From the NCBI GenBank assembly GCA_007115975.1, contig SKJJ01000010.1, positions 1-58,068 on the forward strand: a stretch of DNA of 58,068 nucleotides. The letters run 5' to 3'. A program made the translations under genes and the position numbers. Below the pieces are notes generated by a model. It made no database searches and had not been told where the DNA came from. It worked only from the letters and a program-made list of their open reading frames with translations. This DNA is from Chitinispirillum sp. (GTDB lineage: Bacteria > Fibrobacterota > Chitinivibrionia > Chitinivibrionales > Chitinispirillaceae). Below are positions 24,570 through 34,048 of the stretch, one piece after another (within the stretch, counting starts at the first letter, position 1; the number at the start of each line of letters is the position of its first letter).

Positions 24570-27527
24570 ATGATGCTCAGAGAGAAGTTTTTTGAAAGGC
24601 TTGCCGGGTTGATAAACAATCACACCGGTAAGGTTCTCACCGGTTGTGTCGTTTTGACAATCCTGATGCTTGTATCTGCCAGCAGGCTTGGAATGAAGAC
24701 GCAGATTGCAGACATGATGCCAAAAGATATTCCGATGATACGGGAGTATTTGGAGATCATAGAAGACTACTCTTCTGATGCAACGGTGATGATTACAATC
24801 GAAAGTGAAGAAAAAGATGTTACGCTCATGCATGAAGTGGCAGAGGAGCTTGCATCCCGCCTTGGGGTAATCCAGCTGGTTAAGCCCGCTGAAGACACCA
24901 AACTTTCTTTGATGCAAAGATTTGCTCTCTTACAGGGTAAATTCCCCCCTGAGATCAGCTACGACACTCTCGATCTTGTGCGCCGGATCGATTATAAACT
25001 TGACAATGAGTTTTTCGCTCAGCACGGAATGATAATCCAAAAAACAAGCGATCTCGATAATATGCTCCAAATGTTTGGCTCGGTGGCACTTGCCGATCTT
25101 GTTGAGAACATAAACAACAATTTTGAACAGGAGTTTATAGAAAATTCCGACAATCTTACTTCACTGGATGGTGAATCACAGGCTGTGCAGGGTCTTGAGG
25201 GGATAAACCGGTTTCTCTATAGTATAGACATGTTTCTGGAGCAGGGCGACAGTGCCTATGCCGCAGAAGCTGTTGCTGAGTTTATCTCCGGGCCTCAGTA
25301 CATGATATCATCCGACAATAGTATGCTTATGATGATGGTCCAGCCTTCCATAAGTTTCAATGAATTTGAAGATATAATGTATCTGGGTTACAGAATAGAC
25401 GATACACTCTCATTGATTGATGATCTATACCCTGATGTGGAAATTGGCCGTACCGGTCTTGTGATGATGCAGATTGATGAAAACAATGCACTTGCCGATG
25501 ATTTCGGGTGGCCAAGTGTTGTAGCGCTCGGGCTTATACTGGTGTTACTTATTGGAGCGTTTCGTGACTGGAAATACCCGTTGTTGACGGTTGCGACACT
25601 GGTTGTCGGAATTATCTGGACTTCAGGGGTCTTGGCTTTGGTGTTTGGTTATCTCAATGCAATGTCTGCGGGGTTTGGCATTGTGCTTGTCGGTCTGGGA
25701 ATCGATTTCGGGATACATTTTATATCCGGTTTTCGTGACGGAAGAGAACACGGCAAGAGTGTCAGCGAATCACTCTGTTTTATGTACGACAGGGTAGGTG
25801 CTGGTGTTGTTACCGGCGCTCTTACTACTGCAATTGTCTTTTTCTGTCTTCAGTTTACACGGTTTGAAGCCTATTCTCAGCTTGGTGTATCGACTGGTAT
25901 AGGAATCATTGCAGTACTTCTTGCCCAGATGATTATGTTGCCGGCTCTCATTGTATGGGACAACAAGGGATATTCTGTTGCCGGTAACTTTTTACGGAAG
26001 ATAAAGCTTGGATCTGTTGTGGGCGCATGGAACCGTGTCTGGGGCGTGGTGTTCTCTTTTTTCACTCTCTCGGTATTTAGCTGGGTAGCACGTCCGCTAC
26101 AGTTTGGGTTCCTGTCTGCTGCCGGTAAATTTGTCGGAAAAGTTCCTGTTGCTCTTACAATAATCATTCTTTCGGCTGTACTTATGGTGCTTTCCGTCAG
26201 AGGTGGATTGAATATGGAGTGGGAATATGACATGATGAAGCTTATGCCTACAGATATCCCCAGCATGAGTGCGCAGAACAAAATAATCGAAAAATTTGAA
26301 ATGTCCCCCGACTATGCAATGGTCAAGGCAAGGGATCTGGAGGAGAGCCGCGAGCTTGTTGAAGAGTTCAAGAGAATTGGAAATCGAACAGGTCTCATCG
26401 GTGCAGTTGATGCTGTTACGGAGTTTCTGCAGGAAGAGTCGGTTCAGAGGGAAAATGTTGCGATGATTGACACTTTCCGTGCACAGTTAATGGAAACTCC
26501 CGTTCCAGAGGAGATTAGCGCCCAGGAGATGGAGAAACTGATCAGGGAGCTTACACGACTTCACCAGAACATTGTTGAAATTGGCGAAATGTCGGTGATG
26601 GCAAGTGGTGTGGAGAACAAGATCATAGCCAAATGTGACCAGATTGTGGGCAGGGTTGATGAAGACAGCTATATTCTGGCCCTTGCAGAAAAAATCTCTG
26701 TAAAGGATGACCTCTCTGTAATGAGCCGATACCAGAGCATCGCCTCGGAAATACTTAAGGACCGACTGCTGGCAATGACTGGTACAGAACTTGTCACCCT
26801 CGACAATCTCCCCGAAGAGATTCGCAACCGTTATGTCAATCAGCACAACGACGATCTGCTGATAACCATTTTCCCCAAAGGCTATATATGGGATGAAAAC
26901 AGCCTGCAGACCTTTAATGAGCAGATTTCACGGGTAAGTGAACGCACTACCGGCATGCCGGCAATTATGATGCTGATGATGAATCTTATGGCTGAGAAGG
27001 GCAGAGATGCGGTTATTATCGGGGCAATTGCAATTTTCATATTTCTTCTCATCGATTTCAGGTCTCTGAAATATACGCTGCTTGCCATGGTTCCCTTGGC
27101 TGTTGGAGCAGTCTGGATGCTTGGACTTATGGCACTAAGCGGCATGAAACTCAGTATGATGAACTTTGTGGCTTTACCTCTGATAATTGGTATCGGTATA
27201 GATGATGGGGTGCATATGCTTCACCGATACCATATCGAAGGGAGAAACTCTGTACCGATACTCCTGCGATTCACCGGACGGGCCATCCTGTTGACATCCC
27301 TTACCACCATGATAGGTTTTGGTTCCATGGGTCTGGCATCACATGCCGGGATCGCAATGTTTGGATTGACACTCTTTTTTGGAGTGGGCGCCTGTTTTGT
27401 CAGCAGCGCTTTTGTGTTGCCTGCTGTGATTACTTTGATCGAAAAATTTACCGCCAAAAAAGACAAATCACAAATCGCCGGTGAGAAAGAATCTGTGCCG
27501 GAGAAAAGGAGCAAGGAATGTGTATGA
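24570..27527 (+). CDS. RND-superfamily exporter (MMPL-like, lipid-type)
   Basis: A 985-residue inner-membrane transporter driven by the proton gradient. Two homologous halves each begin with one membrane helix, then a large periplasmic domain, then five to six helices. Core motifs are 'GLGIDFGIHFISGFRDG' in half one and 'IGIGIDDGVHMLHRYH' in half two, with acidic residues in the relay position. Half two opens at 'LTIIILSAVLMVLSVRGGLNMEW'. This is the predicted-exporter/HpnN-like branch, which moves lipids or hydrophobic molecules rather than drugs. Start ATG 24570 follows AGGAGA (24558-24563). It overlaps the LolA-like gene by ten bases. Gene order exporter, LolA-like, outer-membrane barrel suggests lipid transfer to the outer membrane. 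Confidence 0.92.
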   Translation: MMLREKFFERLAGLINNHTGKVLTGCVVLTILMLVSASRLGMKTQIADMMPKDIPMIREYLEIIEDYSSDATVMITIESEEKDVTLMHEVAEELASRLGVIQLVKPAEDTKLSLMQRFALLQGKFPPEISYDTLDLVRRIDYKLDNEFFAQHGMIIQKTSDLDNMLQMFGSVALADLVENINNNFEQEFIENSDNLTSLDGESQAVQGLEGINRFLYSIDMFLEQGDSAYAAEAVAEFISGPQYMISSDNSMLMMMVQPSISFNEFEDIMYLGYRIDDTLSLIDDLYPDVEIGRTGLVMMQIDENNALADDFGWPSVVALGLILVLLIGAFRDWKYPLLTVATLVVGIIWTSGVLALVFGYLNAMSAGFGIVLVGLGIDFGIHFISGFRDGREHGKSVSESLCFMYDRVGAGVVTGALTTAIVFFCLQFTRFEAYSQLGVSTGIGIIAVLLAQMIMLPALIVWDNKGYSVAGNFLRKIKLGSVVGAWNRVWGVVFSFFTLSVFSWVARPLQFGFLSAAGKFVGKVPVALTIIILSAVLMVLSVRGGLNMEWEYDMMKLMPTDIPSMSAQNKIIEKFEMSPDYAMVKARDLEESRELVEEFKRIGNRTGLIGAVDAVTEFLQEESVQRENVAMIDTFRAQLMETPVPEEISAQEMEKLIRELTRLHQNIVEIGEMSVMASGVENKIIAKCDQIVGRVDEDSYILALAEKISVKDDLSVMSRYQSIASEILKDRLLAMTGTELVTLDNLPEEIRNRYVNQHNDDLLITIFPKGYIWDENSLQTFNEQISRVSERTTGMPAIMMLMMNLMAEKGRDAVIIGAIAIFIFLLIDFRSLKYTLLAMVPLAVGAVWMLGLMALSGMKLSMMNFVALPLIIGIGIDDGVHMLHRYHIEGRNSVPILLRFTGRAILLTSLTTMIGFGSMGLASHAGIAMFGLTLFFGVGACFVSSAFVLPAVITLIEKFTAKKDKSQIAGEKESVPEKRSKECV

Positions 27528-28255
27528 AAACAGCTGCACTTATTGCCATCACCACTATCAGCGCTTATGCACTTACCGTTGATGAAATACTCGATAAGGT
27601 GGAGGCTAACCAAAACCCACAAACCTCACGATCAGAAATGACCCAGAGAGTGTTTGGGTCCGATGGGCGGGAGATTGTCTCAAAACTGATCAGCTATTCA
27701 TTCAATCAGGGTGAGAAATCTCTCATGGAGTATGTTGAACCTGCACGCATACGGGGAATGAAAATACTGATGCTCAATGAAGGGGATGATATCTGGTTCT
27801 ATTCCCCGCGTACTGCACGGGTAAGAAAAATTGCAAGTCACCAGAAAAATCAGTCCATTAACAATAGCGATTTTACCTATGAAGATATGTCTGCAAAAGA
27901 CATGCGCGAAGACTATACCATCACTCTTGATGGGGAAGAGAACAAAAACGGAAGCAACTGTTACAGACTTGTTGCTGTACCGAAGAAGGATGGGATCTCC
28001 TACTCAAAGGTGGTAAACTGGATTGATAAGGAGAAGTTTGTTCCTGTGGAGGTACACTACTTTGATGAGGATGGGGAGTTGTGGAAGACGCTAACGGTGG
28101 ATGGTGTGAAGAGGGTAGGTGAATACTGGAGTTTTGAGAAGGTGACCATGAAAAATGTCCTCAGAGGCAGCAGGACTGTTATGGAGATGGACAAGATAGA
28201 AAATGATTTGGAACTGGATGAGGGGATGTTTTCTGAGAGGCATTTGAGTAGGTAG
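27518..28255 (+). CDS. LolA-like outer-membrane lipoprotein-sorting protein
   Basis: A 245-residue periplasmic carrier-like protein. A short signal peptide ('MKTAALIAITTISAYAL') is followed by the LolA-like fold: 'VDEILDKVEANQNPQTSRSEMTQRVF', 'SLMEYVEPARIRGMKILML', 'DDIWFYSPRTARVRKIASHQKNQSINNSDFTYEDMS'. These blocks are hallmarks of the subfamily that accompanies MMPL/RND exporters and probably carries a lipid across the periplasm; it is distinct from true LolA. ATG 27518 and ATG 27524 are both possible, and the overlap with the exporter's stop indicates coupled translation. It connects the inner-membrane pump to the barrel protein downstream. Confidence 0.9.
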   Translation: MCMKTAALIAITTISAYALTVDEILDKVEANQNPQTSRSEMTQRVFGSDGREIVSKLISYSFNQGEKSLMEYVEPARIRGMKILMLNEGDDIWFYSPRTARVRKIASHQKNQSINNSDFTYEDMSAKDMREDYTITLDGEENKNGSNCYRLVAVPKKDGISYSKVVNWIDKEKFVPVEVHYFDEDGELWKTLTVDGVKRVGEYWSFEKVTMKNVLRGSRTVMEMDKIENDLELDEGMFSERHLSR

Positions 28256-28455
28256 GTGAGAGCGGTAGCCCTAATCTTTTGGTGTACGGGAGACGGGAGT
28301 CCCCTAAATCCCTCTATATTCCAGCCAAATGGCATATTTTTTTAAAAGTGCCCTTTGGAGGGAATATTGATAACGTTAGACTGGCATTTTCTTGCCAGAT
28401 GGCGTTATCGGTGGGGGACTTTCGGAGGGGAAGATAGGAAGCAGATCGGCCTCCT

Positions 28456-28508
28456 GCTCCGCTCACACTGAGCGACCCGATTTCCGAATCGGGGCAGTCG
28501 AAGTGTTC
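28456..28508 (+). repeat. Dispersed palindromic element, copy A
   Basis: GCTCCGCTCACACTGAGC at the left, then a hairpin CCCGATT-TCCG-AATCGGG (28476-28493), then TCGAAGTGTTC at the right (28498-28508). The flanks match copies B and C nearly base for base while the stem sequence differs and remains complementary. Confidence 0.75.
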
Positions 28509-28603
28509 ATAATTTTTTTAGTTTAGCCATTTAGCACAGAAAAAGTTATCATGAAATAGAGAGTGGTTCACAAGTGTGTACATTTTATACTTCTATGTGT
28601 TAG

Positions 28604-28654
28604 GAACACTTCGACTGGGCCAATAGGAATTGTCCCGCTCAGTGTGAGCGGAGC
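28604..28654 (-). repeat. Dispersed palindromic element, copy B (reverse orientation)
   Basis: Left flank GAACACTTCGA, stem GGGCCAAT (28617-28624) and ATTGTCCC (28629-28636) with one mismatch, right flank GCTCAGTGTGAGCGGAGC. Read on the minus strand it has the same layout as copy A. Confidence 0.75.
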
Positions 28655-28875
28655 TTGGTAGCATTTTGTAAACCTTAAGTTGACGCCTATGCGACTTTAC
28701 GTCGGGATTCCGATTGGCCTACTCAGTGTTCCTCTGCCAAAACAGAAAGGGAAAGGAGTCCTTCGACTGGGAGCTCACTTCGATAAACTCACTTCGGCAG
28801 GGCTCAGTACAGGCAGGGTGAGCGGAAGGGGAGAAGAACCTTAACTATACAATTGCAGATAGTCCAGGAGGAAAT

Positions 28876-30162
28876 ATGAAATTAAAAACAGCGTTCTGTA
28901 TACTAACAGCAGCAATCTTTACCACCCACGCCTCGGACCTCCAGTTCGGAGGGTACCTTCAAAACAGAACAAACCTCACCCTTGCAGATGAAGAGGTCTT
29001 CTCCGACATCAACCAGGCAAGACTTGAAGGAAGCTGGGATTACAGCAGAGGTGGTATTGAAACACATGTTATATTGTCTGCAGGTTTCAAACCCCTGGAT
29101 CCATTTGAAACCATAAGGCAAGGTTCCGTTATGGACAGGGCGGCTCAGGAGCTGCTGCTTCCATTGTTGCTGGCCTTGGGGGAAATGCAGTCGGATACCG
29201 ACTCCCTTATGAATGCTCATGAAGAGCTTTCAATGATGCTTTCCGATGTGGACTTTGATCATATCATAAAGTTCCTGCCCTACTCCTCCTTATATTCATC
29301 AGAAAAAGTCCTGCTTGATCGTGCTCTTGTAAAGATGTATTTCGACCGGTTTGATCTCTACATCGGGCGCCAGATGATTGCCTGGGGAACAGGCTATGCC
29401 TTCAATCCTACCGATATCTGGAACAGTAAGAACCCCCTCGACCCCGCTGCACCCAAATCTGGTGTCAATGCTCTGCGGGCCGAGATTCCATTTGGTGCGC
29501 TTTCCGGCCTTTCGCTGATTGCGGCACCCGGCAGGAATTTTGAGCATTCCGGCGGTGGTTTCAGGTATAAAACCAATGCCGGAAGATTTGACATGTCAAT
29601 CAGCGGGATGTCGGTGAACAATGCTGACAGGGCACTTCTTGGTATTCCCCGCAAAATCATGGCAGGTGCTGACCTGGCCGGTCAGATAGGGGAGGTTGGT
29701 GTATGGGCAGAAATAGCTGTTAATAATCCGCTTTACAGCGGCATGGAGTACACCGATTTTGATTCTCTTTATGTTCAGGCGGATCTTGGTCTCGATTACA
29801 CCTTTACCAACGGCCTTTACATGATACTTGAATACTACTATAACGGTCTCGGCAGAACCGATCCCGCCGATTACGGTGCAAGGGAGCTTATATATATGTT
29901 ATCCGGAGAGATGGCCGGATTTGCCAGGCACTACCTCTTTGGTGGCCTGAGCCACACTTTTGGCAACTATACCAATGCATCACTGTTTGCACTTGGAAAC
30001 CTTGTGGATGCTTCGGTGATGCTTCTTCCTTCTGTAAGCTATGATGTATCGGACAACATCACTGCAGAACTCGGCGCTCAGATCGGTATCGGGGATAAGA
30101 AAAAGAGCGAGTATGGAGGGATGTTTCCCAATCTGCTGCTTACGGTGACCGGGTATTTTTGA
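28876..30162 (+). CDS. Outer-membrane beta-barrel protein
   Basis: A 428-residue exported protein with signal peptide ('KTAFCILTAAIFTTHAS') and alternating hydrophobic strands throughout, ending in '...LLLTVTGYF' with the C-terminal aromatic typical of barrel insertion signals. The stretch 'RALVKMYFDRFDLYIGRQMIAWGTGYAFNPTDIW' is characteristic of DUF1302-like barrels that travel with RND/LolA-like cassettes. I infer it is the outer-membrane partner of the exporter and carrier upstream. A plug-like helical insert ('LLLPLLLALGEMQSDTDSLMNAHEELSMM') is unusual for a plain porin. GGAGG is just before ATG 28876. Ligand unknown. Confidence 0.82.
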   Translation: MKLKTAFCILTAAIFTTHASDLQFGGYLQNRTNLTLADEEVFSDINQARLEGSWDYSRGGIETHVILSAGFKPLDPFETIRQGSVMDRAAQELLLPLLLALGEMQSDTDSLMNAHEELSMMLSDVDFDHIIKFLPYSSLYSSEKVLLDRALVKMYFDRFDLYIGRQMIAWGTGYAFNPTDIWNSKNPLDPAAPKSGVNALRAEIPFGALSGLSLIAAPGRNFEHSGGGFRYKTNAGRFDMSISGMSVNNADRALLGIPRKIMAGADLAGQIGEVGVWAEIAVNNPLYSGMEYTDFDSLYVQADLGLDYTFTNGLYMILEYYYNGLGRTDPADYGARELIYMLSGEMAGFARHYLFGGLSHTFGNYTNASLFALGNLVDASVMLLPSVSYDVSDNITAELGAQIGIGDKKKSEYGGMFPNLLLTVTGYF

Positions 30163-30233
30163 ACTGAGCACATCGGTATAAACTAAAGGATTATCGCAAA
30201 GTGATTTACCCGCATAGCACCTGCTAAACCTAT

Positions 30234-30283
30234 GCTCCGCTCCACTGAGTAGGCCAATTCCGATTGGCCGTATCGAAGTGTTC
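30234..30283 (+). repeat. Dispersed palindromic element, copy C
   Basis: GCTCCGCTCCACTGAGT flank, hairpin GGCCAAT-TCCG-ATTGGCC (30252-30269), TCGAAGTGTTC flank (30273-30283). It lies between the convergent barrel and RND genes, where it could also act as a bidirectional terminator. Confidence 0.75.
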
Positions 30284-30333
30284 CTAATATGGTTATTGTC
30301 CCGATTCTTCCGAAAACTCCACACACCCCACCA

Positions 30334-32507
30334 TCACTGCTCTCTAAGAAAAACCTTCGCAGCCGCAGGAAGAACCACCAAGTCAGCTACAACCGCTGCC
30401 AGCACAGCAGCTGCGGTGAGAATACCGGTATAGGCAATCGATGCAACAGAGGAGAATGCCATTATCAAAAATCCGGCAGCTAAAATGATGCTTGTGGAGA
30501 TTATCGCTGAACCGCTGCTTTTAGCCGCATCTGCGATGGACTCCTCAACGCCTATCCCTTTACGAAGATTGTTTCGTATTGAAAAGAGCATGTGTATGGT
30601 GTCATCTACAATAATGCCAAGCACTGTCGCTGCAATGGTCACCGTTGCAATGTCGAGGTTTATCCCAAACAGGCGCATCAGTGCCAGAACGGCAATAACC
30701 GGAAGAAGATTTGATGGCAGAGCGACTGCAACATAACGCCATGAGCGAAACAGAATCCAGATAAGGATAAATATGACCGAAAAGGCAACAAGGAAGCTGA
30801 CTATCTGATCCGAGAGCACATTGTCAATAATTCTTCCGTAAAGCGGCAGATATCCGCTCTTCTCCACTACTACATGATGACCCATTATGGATTGAACGGT
30901 ATCCGCAATAGTACTGCTCAGGGTGTTCAATGCAACCGCACTTGCCATTGGCGCCTTAATGGTGAATCGTAAGGTGGTCTGATCGGGGCTGATAAGACCA
31001 TTAAACAGCTGTTCCAACCGTCTCTTCTGGATCGGTGAAGCAACATGGTTTGAACCGTAAAGTGCAAGTGCATCAGATGTCAGGGCGGCACTCATCCCAT
31101 AGTTGTCAACCTGAGGTAGTTCGTAAACTGCTTGATGAACTCTCTTGAGCCGTTCGATTGTCTCCGGATTATTCCAGCTGTCATGTTCGCTCAATCTCAA
31201 AAGAAATTCCATCGGCAGATAGTTCCCAGCTTTTTGCTCTATATGGTCGCTGTGTTGGCGAACCAAATGATCTGGTGGCAGCAGGCCGATGGAGAATGTG
31301 TCCACCGATATACCTGAGGCTATTAGCAGACCCGTGATGCCAACAAGAACTGAAGTGATTAAAATCAGTGTGCTACTCCTTGTGCAGCAGGTAGTAATTT
31401 TCTGTGCAATCAATCCGAACCGGTTTGTCTCTGTAAACGGAAGTGACTGCTTGCGGTCCATGAGGACTTTTCCAAAAAGAGCCGTTAGAATAAGGGCAAA
31501 AAGGAACACCGATACTGCACCCGCAGCAGCAAACAAACCGTAATCACGTGTCACCGCCATACGTGCAGTTGACAGAGAAAAGTATCCTCCTGCAGTGGTT
31601 AACATATTGAAAAAGCAGGGGACAATTACTGCATATAAAGAGAGAAGGATTGGTTTTTGAGTGTTTGATGTATCGATCTGTTGCCAGTGACGAAACAGAT
31701 GAATCACCACCGCTACTCCAAGAACCATTATCAGGGGGGCCAAAGCCACCGACACCATCGTGACCGGTCGGTTCAGTAGTGCCATAAGTGAGAATACAAA
31801 AAGGTTTGCGCAAATGACCGATAACAGTGCGATGAGGGTCCACCATATGGTTTTGGTGATCAGCTTAAGCACAATTATCACCATCGACCAGGATAGTAGT
31901 GTGAAAAGGGCTCCATCTTTCACTGTCGCTCTGTTGAGAGCGTCGAATACCACTCCAAAACCGGCAAATGCAACTTCTCCATCAAATTCCCTGTCAACTG
32001 CAGAATAAATTGACTGAAGAATTATTGGTCGCTCAGAATCGATCTGTTCGATCGTATCGAGCCATGCATACAGCACTACTGTGCGATTGTCCTTTCCAAT
32101 GAACTGATCTGCAAGAACATTGGATTGATCAGAGAGCATATTAGAATATGTCGTGTTTTGGGATAAAGACGGTTGTTGAAGCGGGGAGAAAATGCCGGGC
32201 CAAGAACCCGTGAAACACCAGGGAGATCAACAAGCGTATTTGCAATTTGTTCACTTTCCGCTATCCGTTTATGGATATCTTTATCACTAGTATCGGTTAG
32301 TGCAATGATTACTGCTTCATCATTCCCGAATTGATCAAGAAAGTTGCGATATGAAATGAGTGCCGGGTCAGATTCGACAAACCAGACATTGATTGAATTG
32401 TCTACCTTAACCGAAGAGGCCAGATATGCCATCACTGCTATCAATGCAAGCAAAATGAACACAACCATTAAACGGAACTGCTCAATTTTTTCAAACAGAA
32501 CTTTCAA
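30334..32507 (-). pseudogene. RND/MMPL-family exporter, frameshifted
   Basis: A two-half RND transporter of about 720 residues that would export a lipid-like product. It has the N-terminal helix 'LMVVFILLALIAVMAYLASSV' and periplasmic start 'VDNSINVWFVESDPALISYRNFLDQFGNDEAV', then after the break two sets of membrane helices with 'GIIVDDTIHMLFSIRN' near the end. The frame breaks close to 32183-32186: the first frame reads '..RVLGPAFSP' and then loses sense, while the second resumes '..FSPLQQPSLSQNTTYSNMLSD'. A single lost base in a C-run (GGGG on the plus strand) explains it. Without it, this would be the last gene of the eight-gene operon, its ATG overlapping the previous stop by four bases. 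It may be a real mutation, a phase-variable tract or a sequencing error. Confidence 0.85.
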
Positions 32508-34048
32508 TGAATGTTCTCCTTTGTTATTAGCCGTTTGCTGAGACGCCCGTAGTCTATCTTGGAGTTATGGCGGGGATCTCTTGGAATCCTGCACTGCATG
32601 ATGTGGGTGGTTTTTGGAAGTCCGGTCTGAAGAAGACAGGAGTGTAAAAAAGACCTCTCCAGCATCTTTTTTCTGGGCTCTATGAAAAGTGTAAGCTCCC
32701 CCTTTGATTCCAAAACTGTAGCACAGCATCCGGTGAGGGCTTCAAGACGCTCTTCAAGTGGCATAAGGAAATAGTTCATGTCATTAAAGGTAAATCTCTG
32801 TCCGGCCCTGCCCATAAGATAGAGTTCACCGCTGTCATCCAGATAACCGGCATCACCTGTACGATGCCAAATGATGGGGCCTGCAGGGATTTTGTTCTGT
32901 GCCCAGGCTAGAGGGTTTTTAAAATACTCGGTAAGCACATGTTTTCCGCTGACACAGATTTCTCCTGTTTGCCCAGGAGCAAGGCACCATGTTTGAAATT
33001 GCTCCGGAGAAAGTGCTCCGGTGGATTCATCGGTGAAGGGGATGATTCGCAAGTCAATGGCGGGAATTGGTTTGCCGACAGCGAGGCCCTTAAGTGAATC
33101 TGTTTTGTCTAAAAGTACCCGCGCATCAATGGTGCTGATCGGCTCTGCTTCTGTTGATCCGTACACAATCTCGATTTGTGCATGTGGAAACGCCCTGCAA
33201 AGCTTTTCTGCAAGGGAGGGAAAAACTGGTGCACCACCGATAAAAATCTTCCTTAGGTGGTCCAGATGATTATTCTTTGTCGTGCAATACTCTGCAAGCC
33301 GTTCAAAAATGTATGGTGATCCGCTGCTTGAGCTCACCCGATAGTTGCTCATGTCACGGTATAGTCTCGAAGGATTGACCTTTTGGGGTTTCGCAGGATT
33401 GCAATCGGGTATTACGCTGGTAATCCCTGAAGCCAGATTATTAAAAACAAAGATCGGCAGTGTAACAAGGTCAATGTCTTTTTGGGAGAGGGACAGATGT
33501 GATTTGAGCACCTCGTGCTGGGAACGCAGGTAGCCGTGTGTACGGTTTGCCGCCTTTGGAATGCCGGTAGATCCTGTGGTGAAAGTGATAAGTGCGGGAT
33601 GTTTCCCATTTACTTCTGCAGAAGGAGTGTCAGTCACTGCTGTGGCGTGACTGGGGAATTGTACTGGCAATGAGATCGGAATTTTCCTTAGAGAGGGGAC
33701 AAGCTGTTTAAGGATTTTTGCCTGAAATACACCGGTAAAGCCCTTACATTGAGCAAGTGTTGCAGCATGTTGGAGTCTCTTTCTGCCCGCCCAGGCATCC
33801 ATGAACAGCGCCACTGCACCGCAGTGCCAGCATGCAAGAATCATTGCATATAGTGGGATGGACATGGGGATAAAAAAGAGTACATGGTCATTGTAACCTA
33901 TTCCCCGTTTTTGCAGTGAGTGGGCAGTACTGCGCACACGACTGGCAAGCTCACTGAAATTCACTGATTTGCCATTGTGAATCAGGGCTGTCTTTGAGGG
34001 ATTTTCAGCAGCCGCACAATAAAGCAGTTCAACTATGTTGTGGTTCAT
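32504..34048 (-). CDS. OleC-like AMP-forming ligase (ANL superfamily)
   Basis: Adenylates a carboxylic acid with ATP. 514 residues; the P-loop-like motif is 'LITFTTGSTGIPKA' at residues 154-166. The series 'NNLASGITSVIPDCNPAKP', 'VYGSTEAEPISTI', 'VGKPIPAIDLRIIPF', 'WHRTGDAGYLDDSGELYLMGR' and the C-terminal 'RDPRHNSKIDYGRL' matches OleC much better than ordinary fatty-acyl-CoA ligases. OleC converts a beta-hydroxy acid to a beta-lactone during olefin synthesis. OleA, OleB and OleD are not present, so this enzyme may form a lactone or activated acyl group in another pathway. It overlaps both neighbours by four bases within the eight-gene operon. The ANL call is secure; the OleC-like subtype is strong inference. 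Confidence 0.88.
   Translation of the reverse strand: MNHNIVELLYCAAAENPSKTALIHNGKSVNFSELASRVRSTAHSLQKRGIGYNDHVLFFIPMSIPLYAMILACWHCGAVALFMDAWAGRKRLQHAATLAQCKGFTGVFQAKILKQLVPSLRKIPISLPVQFPSHATAVTDTPSAEVNGKHPALITFTTGSTGIPKAANRTHGYLRSQHEVLKSHLSLSQKDIDLVTLPIFVFNNLASGITSVIPDCNPAKPQKVNPSRLYRDMSNYRVSSSSGSPYIFERLAEYCTTKNNHLDHLRKIFIGGAPVFPSLAEKLCRAFPHAQIEIVYGSTEAEPISTIDARVLLDKTDSLKGLAVGKPIPAIDLRIIPFTDESTGALSPEQFQTWCLAPGQTGEICVSGKHVLTEYFKNPLAWAQNKIPAGPIIWHRTGDAGYLDDSGELYLMGRAGQRFTFNDMNYFLMPLEERLEALTGCCATVLESKGELTLFIEPRKKMLERSFLHSCLLQTGLPKTTHIMQCRIPRDPRHNSKIDYGRLSKRLITKENIH

Larger units (their letters stand above)
28256..28875. other. Repeat-rich intergenic region between LolA-like and barrel genes
   Basis: No gene is supported. 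A long nested hairpin lies at 28369-28409: GATAACG pairs with CGTTATC, and CTGGCA with TGCCAG inside it. Two members of a dispersed palindromic family follow (listed separately), then partial copies near 28706-28730 and 28760-28825, including 'TTCGACTGGGAGCTCACTTCG'. The region separates two co-oriented genes and probably holds both a terminator and the barrel gene's own promoter. Confidence 0.6.
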
